In this document: piece by piece, positions 52,157 to 62,211 of the stretch | Layout: the number at the start of each line of letters is the position of its first letter | Position numbering within the stretch: position 1 is the first letter of the stretch | Source of the DNA: CAYYKK01 sp046351395 | GTDB taxonomy: Bacteria > Myxococcota_A > Polyangia > Polyangiales > Polyangiaceae | DNA length: 64,000 bases | NCBI GenBank assembly: GCA_046351395.1 | Contig: JAXLYP010000007.1 | Coordinates: forward strand, 315,299-379,298 | Reading direction: 5' to 3' | The notes under the pieces: generated by a model | Seen by the model: the letters and a program-made list of their open reading frames with translations, nothing else | Databases searched by the model: none | Told to the model about the DNA's origin: nothing | Translations under genes and position numbers: made by a program

Positions 52157-55100
52157 TTGGACGGCTCCTCGGTGATCGTGCCGTTCGCGACGCGGAAGTG
52201 GAGCGTGCTCGCGCCGCCCTTCGAGAACCCGACGTCCGACTTGGCGACGATCTCGTTCGCGCCGTTCTCCTCGGCGATCACCGTTAGCGTCGCCTTCGCC
52301 CCGAGGCGCGCCGCGCGCTCGAGATCTTGCGGCTCGATGCGCACCTCGACGGCCGCGTCGGCCCTCGCGGGCAGGATGGCCTGGGAGATGCCGAGCGTCG
52401 CGTCGCCCTCGGGCGCGGGCATCGTGGGGCCGAGCGCGTTGCTCCAGAGCGCCGGGTGGAACTCGGGGTGGGACCACGTCAAGACGACGCGCAGCTGACC
52501 CTTGCCCGCTTTGGAGCCGCCGGCCGCGAGCACCTTCGTGAGGCGTGTCGTCAGCGCGTCGAGCGTGGGCGTGTCCTTCGCGCCGCGCGCCTCGAGCTTG
52601 CCCCAAGCGAGGTAGGTGACCGCGAATGCGCGGGCCGTCGCGTACGGCCCTTGCGACGCGTCGGGCGCGCCCGCGGAGCCGCCCTTCTCGGTCCAGCGCA
52701 CCGCCTCCTCGAGCTTGCCGAGGCCGTTCGCGCACGCGGCGAGGAGGAGCGGTACGGCGGGATCGTCGGGCAAGAGCTTCCCGAGGGTCTCGTATTGGCG
52801 GGACGCGTCCTCGTAGAACCCGTGCGCCCGGAACAGATCCCCGAGGCGGCGCCGCGCGACGGGATCGTTCGGCGCGAACTCGACGATCTCGCCGAACGTG
52901 CGCCGCGCTTCTTCACCGTCGCGCCGCTTCTCTTCGGCGTCCGTGTCGACCGCCGCGAGCCGGAGGTAGAGCTCGCCGATCGCGGTCCGCACGCGCGTGT
53001 CGGCGTCGGGCCGGGCGCGCAGCGTGTCCGCGAAGAGCCGCGCGCCGGCCGCGTCGCTCGCGTCCTCGAGCGCGTCGAGCACGAGGAGCGCGAGCGCGAG
53101 GTCGTTCGGGAACTGGGCGAACAAGCCGCGCAGCGCGGTCACCTTCTCCGCGGGGGTCTTCGCGTCCTTGATCGCCTTCTCGAGGACGCTCGGCTCGACG
53201 GTCACGAGCCCGAGCGCCAGCGAGAGCTCGCGGACCTGCGCGGGCGTGGTGACGCGCGCCAGGATGCCGCGGTAGAGGATGTCGGCGGCGCCCATGTCGT
53301 CGACCATCGCGCGGTAGAGCGCGACGCGTCCGGTCGTGGACGGGATGAAGTCGAGCATCATCGTGAGGAGCGCCGCTCGTTCGCGCGGCGTCGGCAGCTC
53401 GCAGTCGACGAGCGCGGCGTCGTACACGCGCCGCATCCCGTCGGGCTGCCCGCCCATCGCCTGCAGGCGCTCGCGCCACAGGCCGAGCGCTCTCGAAGGG
53501 CAGCTTCGAGGCCTCTCCGCAGGGGCGCGCGATGCGCCCCGGATCGTCGATGTCGATGATCACGTGGGCCTGCCCCTCGTATCGAATCGGCGTCGTGCCC
53601 GTCGACGCGATCGTTCGCTTCTCGCGGGCGTTTGCGGCCAGGTCGCCGGGCGCTTCGCTCGCGGCCTTGTCGACCTTGCGCTCCGGCGCGCGGCCACCCC
53701 CGGCGTCCCCCTGCCCGGAGCCACCGCCGTCGGGCGGCGCGACGTAGCCGAACCGCGCCTCGGGTTTCGGCGCCATGTTGTCCTTGTTTCCGAGGGCCGG
53801 AGGTTGCGCGGGCATCGACGCGGGGGGCATCGCGGTCGTCGGAGCGGTCGTCGGCTGCACCGGCTCGTCGCGCTCCTCCGCGTTCGCGCCGCGCGGTCCC
53901 AGCGGTCGCGCCGGGGACGGCTCGGGATAAAGATCGGGGCGAGGCGCAGCGGATGCCACCGCGGTCGCTTGCGGCATGGGATCTTCAAGCGCCTCGGCTT
54001 CGTTCTTCGCGCCCGGCGCGCTCTTCGGGCTGGCGCGTTGCTCGACCACGCGTGCTCCGGTGCCCCCCGTTTTGCTGTCCGCGAAGAGGCGGCCCGTCGC
54101 CGATGCGGGTCGTCCGCGGTCCGAGCCGTCGAAGTGGCCCTGGTCGTCGTCCTCGGAGCTGGGAGAGGTCGCGTAGCGAGCCTTGGGCCGTTCGATCGAT
54201 GCGCGTTGCTCGGGCGTCATCTCCGCGAGCGTGGGTACGTAGATCGACGTGAAGGGCGTCAGGATGCCCTGGCGCACGCCGAGGTCGACGAGCGCTGCCT
54301 GCCCGGCGCCGTCCGCCATGAGCTCGCTCAGCCGGGATTGGGCCCATCGCCGCCGCAGGTCCCCGTGATCGTCGAGCGTCGCGGCCTTCAGCTTGAGCGT
54401 CGACGTGCCGGCGCTCCCCTTCGCGACGAGCTCGCTCGGGAGATCCTTGCCGCTGAGCCGCCCGACGACGAGGAGCGTCTCGCCTTCGGTGATCGCGGCC
54501 GCGTCGTGCGGGTAGAGGCGCTCCACGTTCGGTCCGAGATCGACCGTCACGCCGAGATCGACCGCGCGGGTCGCGCGCTCGAGGACCCGAAGGGACGCGA
54601 GCGCGGCCTCGTGCTCGTCCGCGATCGGCGCCGCGAACCCGCCCTGCGCGATCCCGTCGAGGAGCGGGAGGTTCGCCGATTCGCCGATGCCGAGCGCGAA
54701 GAGACGCGCGGGCCTCGGTGCCTTCTGGAGGCGCGCCTTCAGATCGGTCAGCGAGAGCTCGCCGACCGTCGGGTTGCCGTCGCCGATGTAGACGATGGCC
54801 GACGTGCGCTTCGGGTCGAGGTGCTCGATGGCCGTCGTGAAGACGCGGCCGAGATCGGTCGCGCCGCCGCGTCGCACGCGGGCGAGCGCGGCGAGCGCGT
54901 CGGCGCGCGCGTCGTCGTCCACGGCTCGAAACGCGGGGAGTCCGCCGCGGGGCGCAGCTGATCATCGCCCGTGAAGACCGCGATCGATCCGACTTCCCGA
55001 GATTGCGCGAGGAGGGACTTCGTCGCGGCGCGCGCGAGCGCAAGGAGGACGCGTCGTCCGTCGCGGCGGACGAGTCGACGACGATCTCCACGTCAAGGCC

Positions 55101-56538
55101 ACCCCCGGTCGCTGACGAGATCAGCGCGACGGTCACGGGCACGAGCACGTAGTCCGCTTCTCCCGACGCGCTCCGCGCGCGCGCCTCGCCGGGGGCAGCA
55201 TCACGTAGTCGGGCACGTGCGACGTCCGGTACACGGGCGTGACGCTCGGATCGCGGACGACAGTCGTGTCTCCTTCCTTGCCGGTCGGGATCGGATCGAA
55301 GAGCTCGACCGCGAGATCGGCCCGGGGGACGAAGTCGTGCTCGCGCACGTCGATGCGCGTTCCGCTGCGCGTCGCCACCGTCCCCGACCGCACCTCGCCG
55401 GCGTTCGCCTTGCCGAGATCGATCGACGCATTGAACTCTTCGGCGATGCTGCGGGAGAAGTCCTCGCGGATCCCTCCGCGGCCATCAGGTAGACGTACAG
55501 GCGGCGCTCGCCTTGCTCCCCGCCCGACCAGGCCACTCGGTGTACCGCGACGACGCGGCGAGTCCCTCCCGGCGGGATCGGATAGAGGCGCGCCTCGTAC
55601 TCGCAGGCGCTTTCCACTCGAGCAGCGCGGGATCCTCCGTCGATCCGCGGTACGTTGAAGGCTTCTTCTTTTGCGCGGCCGCCGCGCAGCTGTCTTCACG
55701 TAGCCCCACGCGGTGATCCGTCGAGCCGGTCGACGCCGAAGCGCTCGAGGTTGCGCCCTCGGGCGCGCGGAAAGTAGATGCCCTCCACCGTGTCCGAGAC
55801 GGGGTTGAAGAACGTCTCGTCGACCTCCGTCGTCGCGGAAGTCGCCGTCGATCGATACGCGCGCGTCGAGCCTCTGGATCGTAGGCAGCGCGCGCGGCGC
55901 GCTCGCGCCGGGCGTGCGCGCGCCCACCGGTGCGCCAGGCCGGGTAGGGAGGGCACCGTGCGATCGGTGGTCTTGAGCCCGCCGTCCAATCGTCCGCGGC
56001 CTTCGGCGAGACGGTCGCGGCGCCCTTGTGAGGTGCAGGAGCTCCCCGGAGGACGCAGCGTCACCGCCAGCCAGTTCAGACCTCCTGTGAGAACGTAGAC
56101 GTCGGACGTCCCGTCTCACCTCGAGGCTCGCACGGACGTCCGGGTTAGACGGCCCCTCAGGCGTCGTCACGCTCGTCGTGCCCTGCGGGCTCTCCGCGAG
56201 GAACACCGCGCCCCTCGACGACGTCGAGGGTCGCCCAGTGCGTGACGATCTTGCCGCAGCCCCTTCACGAGCACCGTGGAGCCTCACGTCGCGGCGGATC
56301 CACGCGAGCCGCCGTCCTCGATCCGCACACGACCTCCGCCTCGGTGAGGCGCTCGCGCGGGTAAGGGGTCCCGTTCGGGTCCCTCCCTCCTCGGTGACAC
56401 GCCCGCGCGCACGCGGGGCTCCGCCAGCGTCTCCGTCTTCGGCGGGAGCTTCTCCGGCTTCGGCTTGCTGCAGGACACCAGCACCGCGGCGCCGGTGCCG
56501 AGCACCAGCGTCACCAGGATTCGTCGGATGGGACGCAT
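52153..56538 (-). CDS. VIT/VWA lipoprotein, paralogue of its neighbour, broken by many indels
   Basis: Intact, the gene would be about 4,386 bp, nearly the length of its downstream paralogue. The start is clear: GGAGG, ATG at 56536-56538 and a lipobox (V-L-V-S-C). Pieces then follow in shifting frames: a FecR-like segment (A-E-S-P-Q-G-T-T-S-V-T-T-P-E-G), a VIT part (I-Q-R-L-D-A-R-V-S-I-D-G-D-F and F-F-N-P-V-S-D-T-V-E-G-I-Y), then VWA (V-E-I-V-V-D-S-S-A-A-T-D-D and A-I-V-Y-I-G-D-G-N-P-T-V). From about 54.9 kb down to 53.49 kb the frame is continuous. It shifts once more at K-L-P-F-E, then a TPR-like end runs to 52153. Every domain is recognisable, so indel errors are suspected rather than decay. 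Confidence 0.65.
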
Positions 56539-56712
56539 GAAACCTCCGGAGCGCGAGCCCCACGTGTCGGGCCACGAGCGCGTTGTGACGCACGCCCCCG
56601 GTAAAAGTTTCCTCGCGCGGTTTTTTAGAGTCTCCCGATGTTCGCTCGGGCCGCTCCCATCGGGGGCGCGTCCTCGGCGGGTCCGGGCTCGAGCGGCGGA
56701 TCCCTGCGGGCT

Positions 56713-57270
56713 TCATTCCCACTCCGACGAGCCTCCGCGGGCGGGGTGCCCCTCGAGGCGGCACTTCACCTTCGTCACGCTCACGCGACGGGGCTGCGCC
56801 GAGCTCGATGGTCCGCTGCGTCCACCCCGCAATGGAAGCGTGCAGCGTGTGGGGGCGAGGGAAGTCCTCGAGGCAGACGCGCACACCGTGCTTCCCTCGA
56901 GCGACGTCGAGGGCCGCCCGCCGTCGTAGTGGTGGGACAGAAGGCCGCCCGCGAGCTCCATGACCATCCGCGGGCTGAGGAGGCGGTAGACGAGGGCTGC
57001 GCCACGCGCCCATGTTCGCCTCCGCGCCGAACGCGCCGATCGCGCGCGCGAGGTGCGGGTTCCCGTCCCGAAGAGCTCGCACACGAGCGAGGTGGACTCG
57101 ATGAAGAGGCCGAAGTCCGTTGAGACGTCGCCGGGCGTGGTGAGCACCGCGACGAGCTCTCGCAGAGCGGCCTTTCGGAAGGACTCGCGCGCGGGCTTGC
57201 CGTACTTCGCCATGACGAACTGATCGCGGACCCGCACCGTCCCGCGCGCACGCGCACGCGCTTCGGGCAT
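56713..57270 (-). CDS. Small myxobacterial family protein, frameshifted
   Basis: About 186 codons from an ATG at 57268-57270. Merging frames gives R-V-R-D-Q-F-V-M-A-K-Y-G, T-D-F-G-L-F-I-E, P-H-L-A-R-A-I-G-A-F-G-A-E-A-N, V-Y-R-L-L-S-P-R-M-V-M-E, Y-D-G-G-R and I-A-G-W-T-Q-R-T-I-E-L, ending V-T-K-V-K-C-R. This recalls a widespread myxobacterial family of about 190 residues (I suspect the DUF2378/TIGR02265-like group, not verified) that has no known function. At least three frame changes occur. It lies between the OmpA gene and the VIT/VWA paralogue on the same strand. Confidence 0.5.
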   Translation of the reverse strand: MPEARARARGTVRVRDQFVMAKYGKPARESFRKAALRELVAVLTTPGDVSTDFGLFIESTSLVCELFGTGTRTSRARSARSARRRTWARGAALVYRLLSPRMVMELAGGLLSHHYDGGRPSTSLEGSTVCASASRTSLAPTRCTLPLRGGRSGPSSSAQPRRVSVTKVKCRLEGHPARGGSSEWE

Positions 57271-57410
57271 CGCCTCGCCTGCTGTGACGCCATCGATGTG
57301 GGTCCCCTCCGAGGCTCGGCGTCCATGCGTGGAAGAACGCGCGAGCCGATGGAGATCCTGGCACCGCTCGGCGCGCGCGCCTCTCCGCGTGGGCTCGTCT
57401 CGGTGTGGGC

Positions 57411-59369
57411 TCATCTCAGGGCTTCGGCTTCGGCGCGGGCTTCAGGATCGAAGACTCGACGCGCCGGTTCTTCCTGCTTTCCCGCGGTCGTGGAGTTGTC
57501 CTCGATGGGTTTGTCCTGCCCGTACCCGACCGCCTTGAGACGCTCCGCGGCAATGCCCTTGCCCGTAAGGTACTTCATGACGGCGTCGGCGCGCTTCTGG
57601 GAGAGCATCTTGTTCTGGTTCGCGTCGCCGACGTTGTCCGTGTGCCCCTGGACCTCGACGAGCTCGATGTTCGTGTAGTTCTTCAGCACGGCCGCGACCG
57701 CGTCGAGGACCTTGAAGCTCTGCGCGCCCTTGATCTTGTCGCTGCCCGTTTCGAACTCGACGCGATCGAGGATCTTGATGTCCGTCTCGGTGACCTCGAC
57801 GAGCGTCTGACCCGCCTCGGGGCAGCCGTCGTCGTCTTGCACGCCGTTGTAGTTCTCGGGCTTGTCTTTGCACTTGTCGCGGGAGTCCGGGATGTTGTCC
57901 CCGTCGCTGTCGGGGTCGGGGCAGCCGTGCATCTCCTTCGTGCCCTTCTTGTCCCCGCACTCGTCCTCGATATCGGGCACGCCGTCGCCGTCGTTGTCCA
58001 GGTCGGGGCAGCCGTCCGTGTCCTCCCAGTTGTCGGTGTCCTCGGGCTTGTCCGGGCACTGATCCGCGGGATCGGGGATGCCGTCCTCGTCCGTGTCGGC
58101 GCACCCGTACCACTCCTTCGTGCGGACCTTGCCGGCCTTGTCCGGGCACTTGTCGTCCATGTCCGGGATGCCGTCGGTGTCCGAGTCCTTCACCTCGTCC
58201 GGGCAGCCGTCGTCGTCCTTGTAGTTGTTGGTCGTCTCAGCCTTGTCCGGGCACTGGTCCTTCGCATCCGGGATCTGATCGTTGTCGTTGTCGTCGTCGG
58301 GGCAGCCGTCGTCGTCCTGGTAGCCGTCCTTGTCTTCCTTCTTGGTCGGGCACTTGTCGTTCGCGTCGGGGACGCCGTCGCCGTCCGCGTCACCCGAGTC
58401 GGCGGACCAGCCGATCCCGAAGAGCGCACGCCCCGCGGGTACGCCCACCCCTTCGATGATCCCCGCGCCGCCGCCCGCCGTCAGGGTGAGTCCATGCCGG
58501 AGCGGCATGAACTCGACCCCGCCATCGACCTCGAGCGTGTTCGTGCCCTGGATGGAGGAGAACTGCGTCGAGCCGGTTCCCTCCGCCATGATTCGGAAAA
58601 TGGGGCTGAACCGATAGCCGAGGCCCACGCCGTAGCGGAACTCCATCGGCCCCACCGTGGTCGTGCCGAGCGTGCCTTCGCCGCGGTAGGAGCCGATCAG
58701 GTTCGCGGCGACGCCGAAGCCGCCCGCCTTGATGTCGACGATCCCGCGCCAAGTGATCGACACGCCGGGCGACGAGTTCCCGAGGTAGAGGTTCGGCGTC
58801 GCGTAGTGGCCGGCGGGAATGCCGATCGTGAGGCCCGCGCCGAGCGCGACGGTGCTGTCGGGGGTGCCGAAGAAGCGAATCTTGCCGTCGACCTGCGGAT
58901 CCCCGATGCCGAAGCCGCTGAGGCCCCCGGCGGCGGGCTGCCCCGTCGCGGGATCGATCCCCTGCCCATCGACGTACGAGAGCGGGATCTTGAGCCCGAC
59001 CTGCAGGCGATCGAGGGGGTTCAGGCTGCCCATCAGATCGAACTGGAACTGGTTCTGGACGACGTGGACGTTCTGCGTGTTTTGCGCGTTGGGCTCGTCG
59101 CAGTTCGTCTCCGCGACACAGCTCACGAGGACGAACGGGTCGCGCGCGTAGTTGAACATGAGGCCCGCGGTCCACCCGAGCTGGGTGCTCATGCGTACGC
59201 GCTGGACGCTGAGGAAGTTCTCGGCGCCGATGGCGGCGTCGAACCGCTGGATCGCGAACTCACCGTCGGCGGCGGAAGACTGCTGCGCGAGCGCGGTGCT
59301 CGCGTGGACGATCGTGAAGCAGGCAAGCGCCGCGGCGGCGGCGGGAGACAACACGGAGAGCGTTTTCAT
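57411..59369 (-). CDS. OmpA-family outer membrane protein with calcium-binding-type repeats
   Basis: About 652 residues, start ATG 59367-59369 with GAAGAGG upstream. A signal peptide (ending A-L-A-Q) is followed by a beta-barrel of about 290 residues, then at least seven thrombospondin type-3-like repeats (D-x-D-x-D-G-x-x-D-x-x-D-x-C-P-D), which bind calcium in relatives. The end is an OmpA peptidoglycan-binding domain (V-E-V-Q-G-H-T-D-N-V-G). The extreme C-terminus is shifted: one extra G near 57476 (gcaggaag) replaces the natural K-Q-K-N-R-R-V-E and the tail ending P-K-P-K-P, which would stop at 57416. Likely first gene of the 59-47 kb operon. Confidence 0.88.
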   Translation of the reverse strand: MKTLSVLSPAAAAALACFTIVHASTALAQQSSAADGEFAIQRFDAAIGAENFLSVQRVRMSTQLGWTAGLMFNYARDPFVLVSCVAETNCDEPNAQNTQNVHVVQNQFQFDLMGSLNPLDRLQVGLKIPLSYVDGQGIDPATGQPAAGGLSGFGIGDPQVDGKIRFFGTPDSTVALGAGLTIGIPAGHYATPNLYLGNSSPGVSITWRGIVDIKAGGFGVAANLIGSYRGEGTLGTTTVGPMEFRYGVGLGYRFSPIFRIMAEGTGSTQFSSIQGTNTLEVDGGVEFMPLRHGLTLTAGGGAGIIEGVGVPAGRALFGIGWSADSGDADGDGVPDANDKCPTKKEDKDGYQDDDGCPDDDNDNDQIPDAKDQCPDKAETTNNYKDDDGCPDEVKDSDTDGIPDMDDKCPDKAGKVRTKEWYGCADTDEDGIPDPADQCPDKPEDTDNWEDTDGCPDLDNDGDGVPDIEDECGDKKGTKEMHGCPDPDSDGDNIPDSRDKCKDKPENYNGVQDDDGCPEAGQTLVEVTETDIKILDRVEFETGSDKIKGAQSFKVLDAVAAVLKNYTNIELVEVQGHTDNVGDANQNKMLSQKRADAVMKYLTGKGIAAERLKAVGYGQDKPIEDNSTTAGKQEEPARRVFDPEARAEAEALR

Positions 59370-59582
59370 CCATCCTCTTCGCGGGTCGAACCGCACCCGA
59401 AACAGTGGTCAGGCTGCGAGAAAAGGTACCCGAAGTGAAGTGGTAGAAGAAAGCCTCATCGCGTCGCCGCCTCCCGCTCGGGTGTGCGCACCGCCACAGC
59501 TCGTTGATAGGGGAGGGGTCCGGGATGGGCCTCACGAGGGCGCTTGCTTCGAGGTCGATCCCGTGAGACACGCTGCGCGCTC

Positions 59583-61595
59583 ATGCGGATGCTCCGAACC
59601 TGTGCGCTCGTCTCGTCGTTGACCGCAGCGCTCGCCGTGACGACGAACGTCCTCGCGCAACCGGCGACGCCCGCGCCCGATCAGCCCGCGCCAGCCCCGC
59701 CGCCGGGCGACAAACTCCTCCCGGACGACGCGCCGCCGCCCACGGGGGACAAGAAGCCCGAGGACAAGAAGCCGGAGGACAAGAAGCCGGAGGACAAGAA
59801 GCCCGAGGACAAGAAGCCCGGCGACAAGGACGAGAAGGCGAAGCCGAAGGGCGACGGCACCGAGTCCGACACGGATGTCTTCGCGGAGCAGTGGTGGACG
59901 TCCGCGCGCCCCACGGTCGAGCTCCACGGCTACTACCGGCTCCGTTCCCAGCTCTACAGCCACTTCGCGCTGGGTCGGACGGACACCGCGGCGAACGTGC
60001 TGTGGCCGCAGCCCACGGACAACGACTACAACACCGTCGATGACCGCAACAAGGTCGTCCTCTGCGGGGACAACCCGCTGAAGCCCGAGCCGTGCGAGAA
60101 CAACATCCAGGCGGGCGCGAACATGCGCTTCCGGATCAACCCGGAGCTCCACATCAGCGACAACGTCCGGATCATGGCGCAGATCGATCTGCTGGACAAT
60201 TTGGTCCTCGGATCGACGCCGGACGGATTCGCGAACCAGCCCGGCACGACCGGGGGCTACGACCAGATCCAGCGCGGCGGGTACTCGCCGACCGGCGCCT
60301 TCGCCACCACGCAGTTCGCGCCGGTCGCGGGCGTGAACAGCCTGACGGACTCCGTGACCGTGAAGCGGGTGTGGGGCGAGTACCAGACCCCGATCGGCCT
60401 CCTGCGGTTCGGCCGGATGCCGAGCCAATGGGGCCTCGGGATGCTCGCGAACGCGGGCGACGGGTACGACTCGGACAACGGCAGCACCGCGGATCGCTTG
60501 CTGTTCGTGACGGGCATCAAGAAGTGGGACCTCTACTTCGGCGCGCTCTGGGACTTCGTGAACGAGGGGCCGACGAGCGGCCTCATCGGCCAGGGCCAGG
60601 GTCAGTCCTACGACCTCGCCCAGAGCGACGACGTCAACCAGTGGGGAGTCATCGTGGTCCGGCGCCGCAACCCCGAGCTCCAGAAGCTCGAGCTCGCCCA
60701 GAACAAGGTCGTGATCAACGGCGGGTTCTACGGCGTCTACCGCAACCACTCGCTCGAGTACGTCGGGCAGCAGGGCCTCGGCGCGTCGAGCCGGAACTAC
60801 ACGGACGGGTACCTGAGGCGCGGCGCGGAGGCGTTCATCCCGGACTTCTGGTTCCAGTTCCTTTGGAAGAAGCTCCGCATCGAGGCGGAGGCGGCGTTCA
60901 TCGCGGGCTCCATCGAGAACCCCCAGATCCAGGCGGGCTCGGGCACGAACTACAAGAACGCGAACGTCCCCGACGGCTCGGACGACGGGTGGGGGCTCCT
61001 CTCGTTCGGCCTGGCCGTCCAAGCGGAGCTCCGGGCGGTCGAGGACAAGCTACACAGACAACTGGACTTTGGATACGCGACCGGCGACCAGGACGTCGAA
61101 GGGCTCGCGCCCACCGAGAGCGGCCTCGACCCACAGCTCACGCACGACCGGACGTTCTCGACGTTCCGCTTCCACCCGGACTTCCGCGTCGACTACATCC
61201 TGTGGCGCAGCATCTTCAACCGCGTGCAGGGCGCCTACTACTTCAAGCCCACGGTCGAGTACGACTTCACCCGGAGCGAGAACGGCCAGCGCATCGGCGG
61301 CGGAGGCTCTGTGATCTGGAGCCGCGCGAGCCAGCCCATCCAAGCCCCCGGCAACGACCCTGACCTCGGCGTGGAGCTCGACTTCCAGCTCTACTACCAA
61401 GCGAAGGACGGCACGCTGAACGACGATCTCTCGAAGATCGGCGGCTTCTACACGGCGATCCAATACGGCGTCATGTTCCCGCTCGGGGGCCTCGGCTACC
61501 TCACGGAGGAGAAGAAAGATCTCATCGCCGTGAAGGAGACGGGCGAGCTCAGCACCGCGCAGATGCTCCGCTGGTATCTCGGCATCATGTTCTAG
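59583..61595 (+). CDS. TIGR04551-type outer-membrane beta-barrel protein
   Basis: A 670-residue protein with a signal peptide (M-R-M-L-R-T-C ... V-L-A-Q). A Pro-rich region then holds five tandem D-K-K-P-E units. A long beta-barrel domain begins T-V-E-L-H-G-Y-Y-R-L-R-S and has many strand pairs such as M-R-F-R-I-N-P-E-L-H-I-S-D-N-V-R and G-R-M-P-S-Q-W-G-L-G. The pattern resembles the myxobacterial TIGR04551 family, for which no function is known. An in-frame ATG two codons later is also possible. Probably in the outer membrane. Divergent from the OmpA gene with 213 bp between. Confidence 0.75.
   Translation: MRMLRTCALVSSLTAALAVTTNVLAQPATPAPDQPAPAPPPGDKLLPDDAPPPTGDKKPEDKKPEDKKPEDKKPEDKKPGDKDEKAKPKGDGTESDTDVFAEQWWTSARPTVELHGYYRLRSQLYSHFALGRTDTAANVLWPQPTDNDYNTVDDRNKVVLCGDNPLKPEPCENNIQAGANMRFRINPELHISDNVRIMAQIDLLDNLVLGSTPDGFANQPGTTGGYDQIQRGGYSPTGAFATTQFAPVAGVNSLTDSVTVKRVWGEYQTPIGLLRFGRMPSQWGLGMLANAGDGYDSDNGSTADRLLFVTGIKKWDLYFGALWDFVNEGPTSGLIGQGQGQSYDLAQSDDVNQWGVIVVRRRNPELQKLELAQNKVVINGGFYGVYRNHSLEYVGQQGLGASSRNYTDGYLRRGAEAFIPDFWFQFLWKKLRIEAEAAFIAGSIENPQIQAGSGTNYKNANVPDGSDDGWGLLSFGLAVQAELRAVEDKLHRQLDFGYATGDQDVEGLAPTESGLDPQLTHDRTFSTFRFHPDFRVDYILWRSIFNRVQGAYYFKPTVEYDFTRSENGQRIGGGGSVIWSRASQPIQAPGNDPDLGVELDFQLYYQAKDGTLNDDLSKIGGFYTAIQYGVMFPLGGLGYLTEEKKDLIAVKETGELSTAQMLRWYLGIMF
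59748..59822 (+). repeat. Five tandem 15-bp units (DKKPE)
   Basis: Five contiguous copies of gacaagaagccsgag (the last diverges at its 3' end) encode D-K-K-P-E repeats within the outer-membrane protein at 59583. Near-identical copies at the DNA level suggest recent slippage and possible copy-number variation between strains, with the linker length changing as a result. Confidence 0.9.
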
Positions 61596-61611
61596 CGAAG
61601 GGCGAAGGGGT

Positions 61612-61801
61612 CGCTGGACGCGCCAGCGAACTCGTGGCGTCGGTCGGCGTGCTCAGCGTGAGCAGACCACGCTTCCGCGCGCCTCCCATAGCCACGCTGG
61701 GCGCGCCAGCGAACTCGTGGCGTCGGTCGGCGTGCTCAGCGTGGGCAGACCACGCTTCCGCGCGCCTCCCATAGCCACGAGTCCGCTGACGCGCCCAGCG
61801 A
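61612..61801. repeat. 83-bp tandem duplication inside an inverted repeat (MITE-like)
   Basis: An 83-bp unit (61612-61694) is repeated at 61695-61777 with two single-base differences. The unit contains the core gtcggtcggcgtgctcagcg plus gcagaccacgctt, shared with the element at 14645. The outer ends are inverted: gcgccagcgaactcgtggc at the left and gccacgagtccgctgacgc at the right. So it is a palindromic non-coding element, with one half internally doubled. It follows the beta-barrel gene stop directly and could end its transcript. No transposase is present. Confidence 0.85.
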
Positions 61802-62211
61802 CCTTCGCGGACAGGTCTGGGTCGTGCTCGGCGCTTCGCGCCTTGCCTGGCGGCTTCGCGCCTTGCTGGGGTTGGGGCGAGTGGGTTGGACTTGGGCGCG
61901 TTCTGCTTCTGGGGCGTACATCGGGGGCAGAGCTGCGACCGATTTGTTCGAAAACGTGCACTTCGCCTTGTCAGATCGCGGGCGTCAACGTCCAATGGTG
62001 CTCATCGGTTCGGCGCACCGCTTCTTCCTTTCAGGTGCAGCGAATTCGGGGGGTCCCTGGCCAGCTGTGCGGGGACCTGGATCTTCACTTACTCAGCTGC
62101 CGCGTCGCCTGTGCTCCCTAGGGAGCCCGGAACCGATGGCGGATCCCTCGCGCACCTCCGTGGCGGTCGCTCGCTCGGCGGGGGCGCTTCTGCACCACCC
62201 AAGGGAACCCC
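61802..62211. other. Non-coding gap before the HEAT-repeat gene
   Basis: Of the 616 bp between 61596 and 62211, the left part is the repeat element. This remainder has no convincing gene. A short direct repeat (ggcttcgcgccttgc) occurs at about 61835-61875. A perfect 14-bp palindrome gctccctagggagc lies at 62113-62126, about 86 bp before the next start codon. No clear -35/-10 pair was found. Confidence 0.6.

Noticed and set aside
47933..52498. A 1,521-codon plus-strand frame opposite the VIT/VWA gene
   Set aside because: Again an antisense shadow; the minus-strand gene has the VWA metal site and AgmX-like domain.
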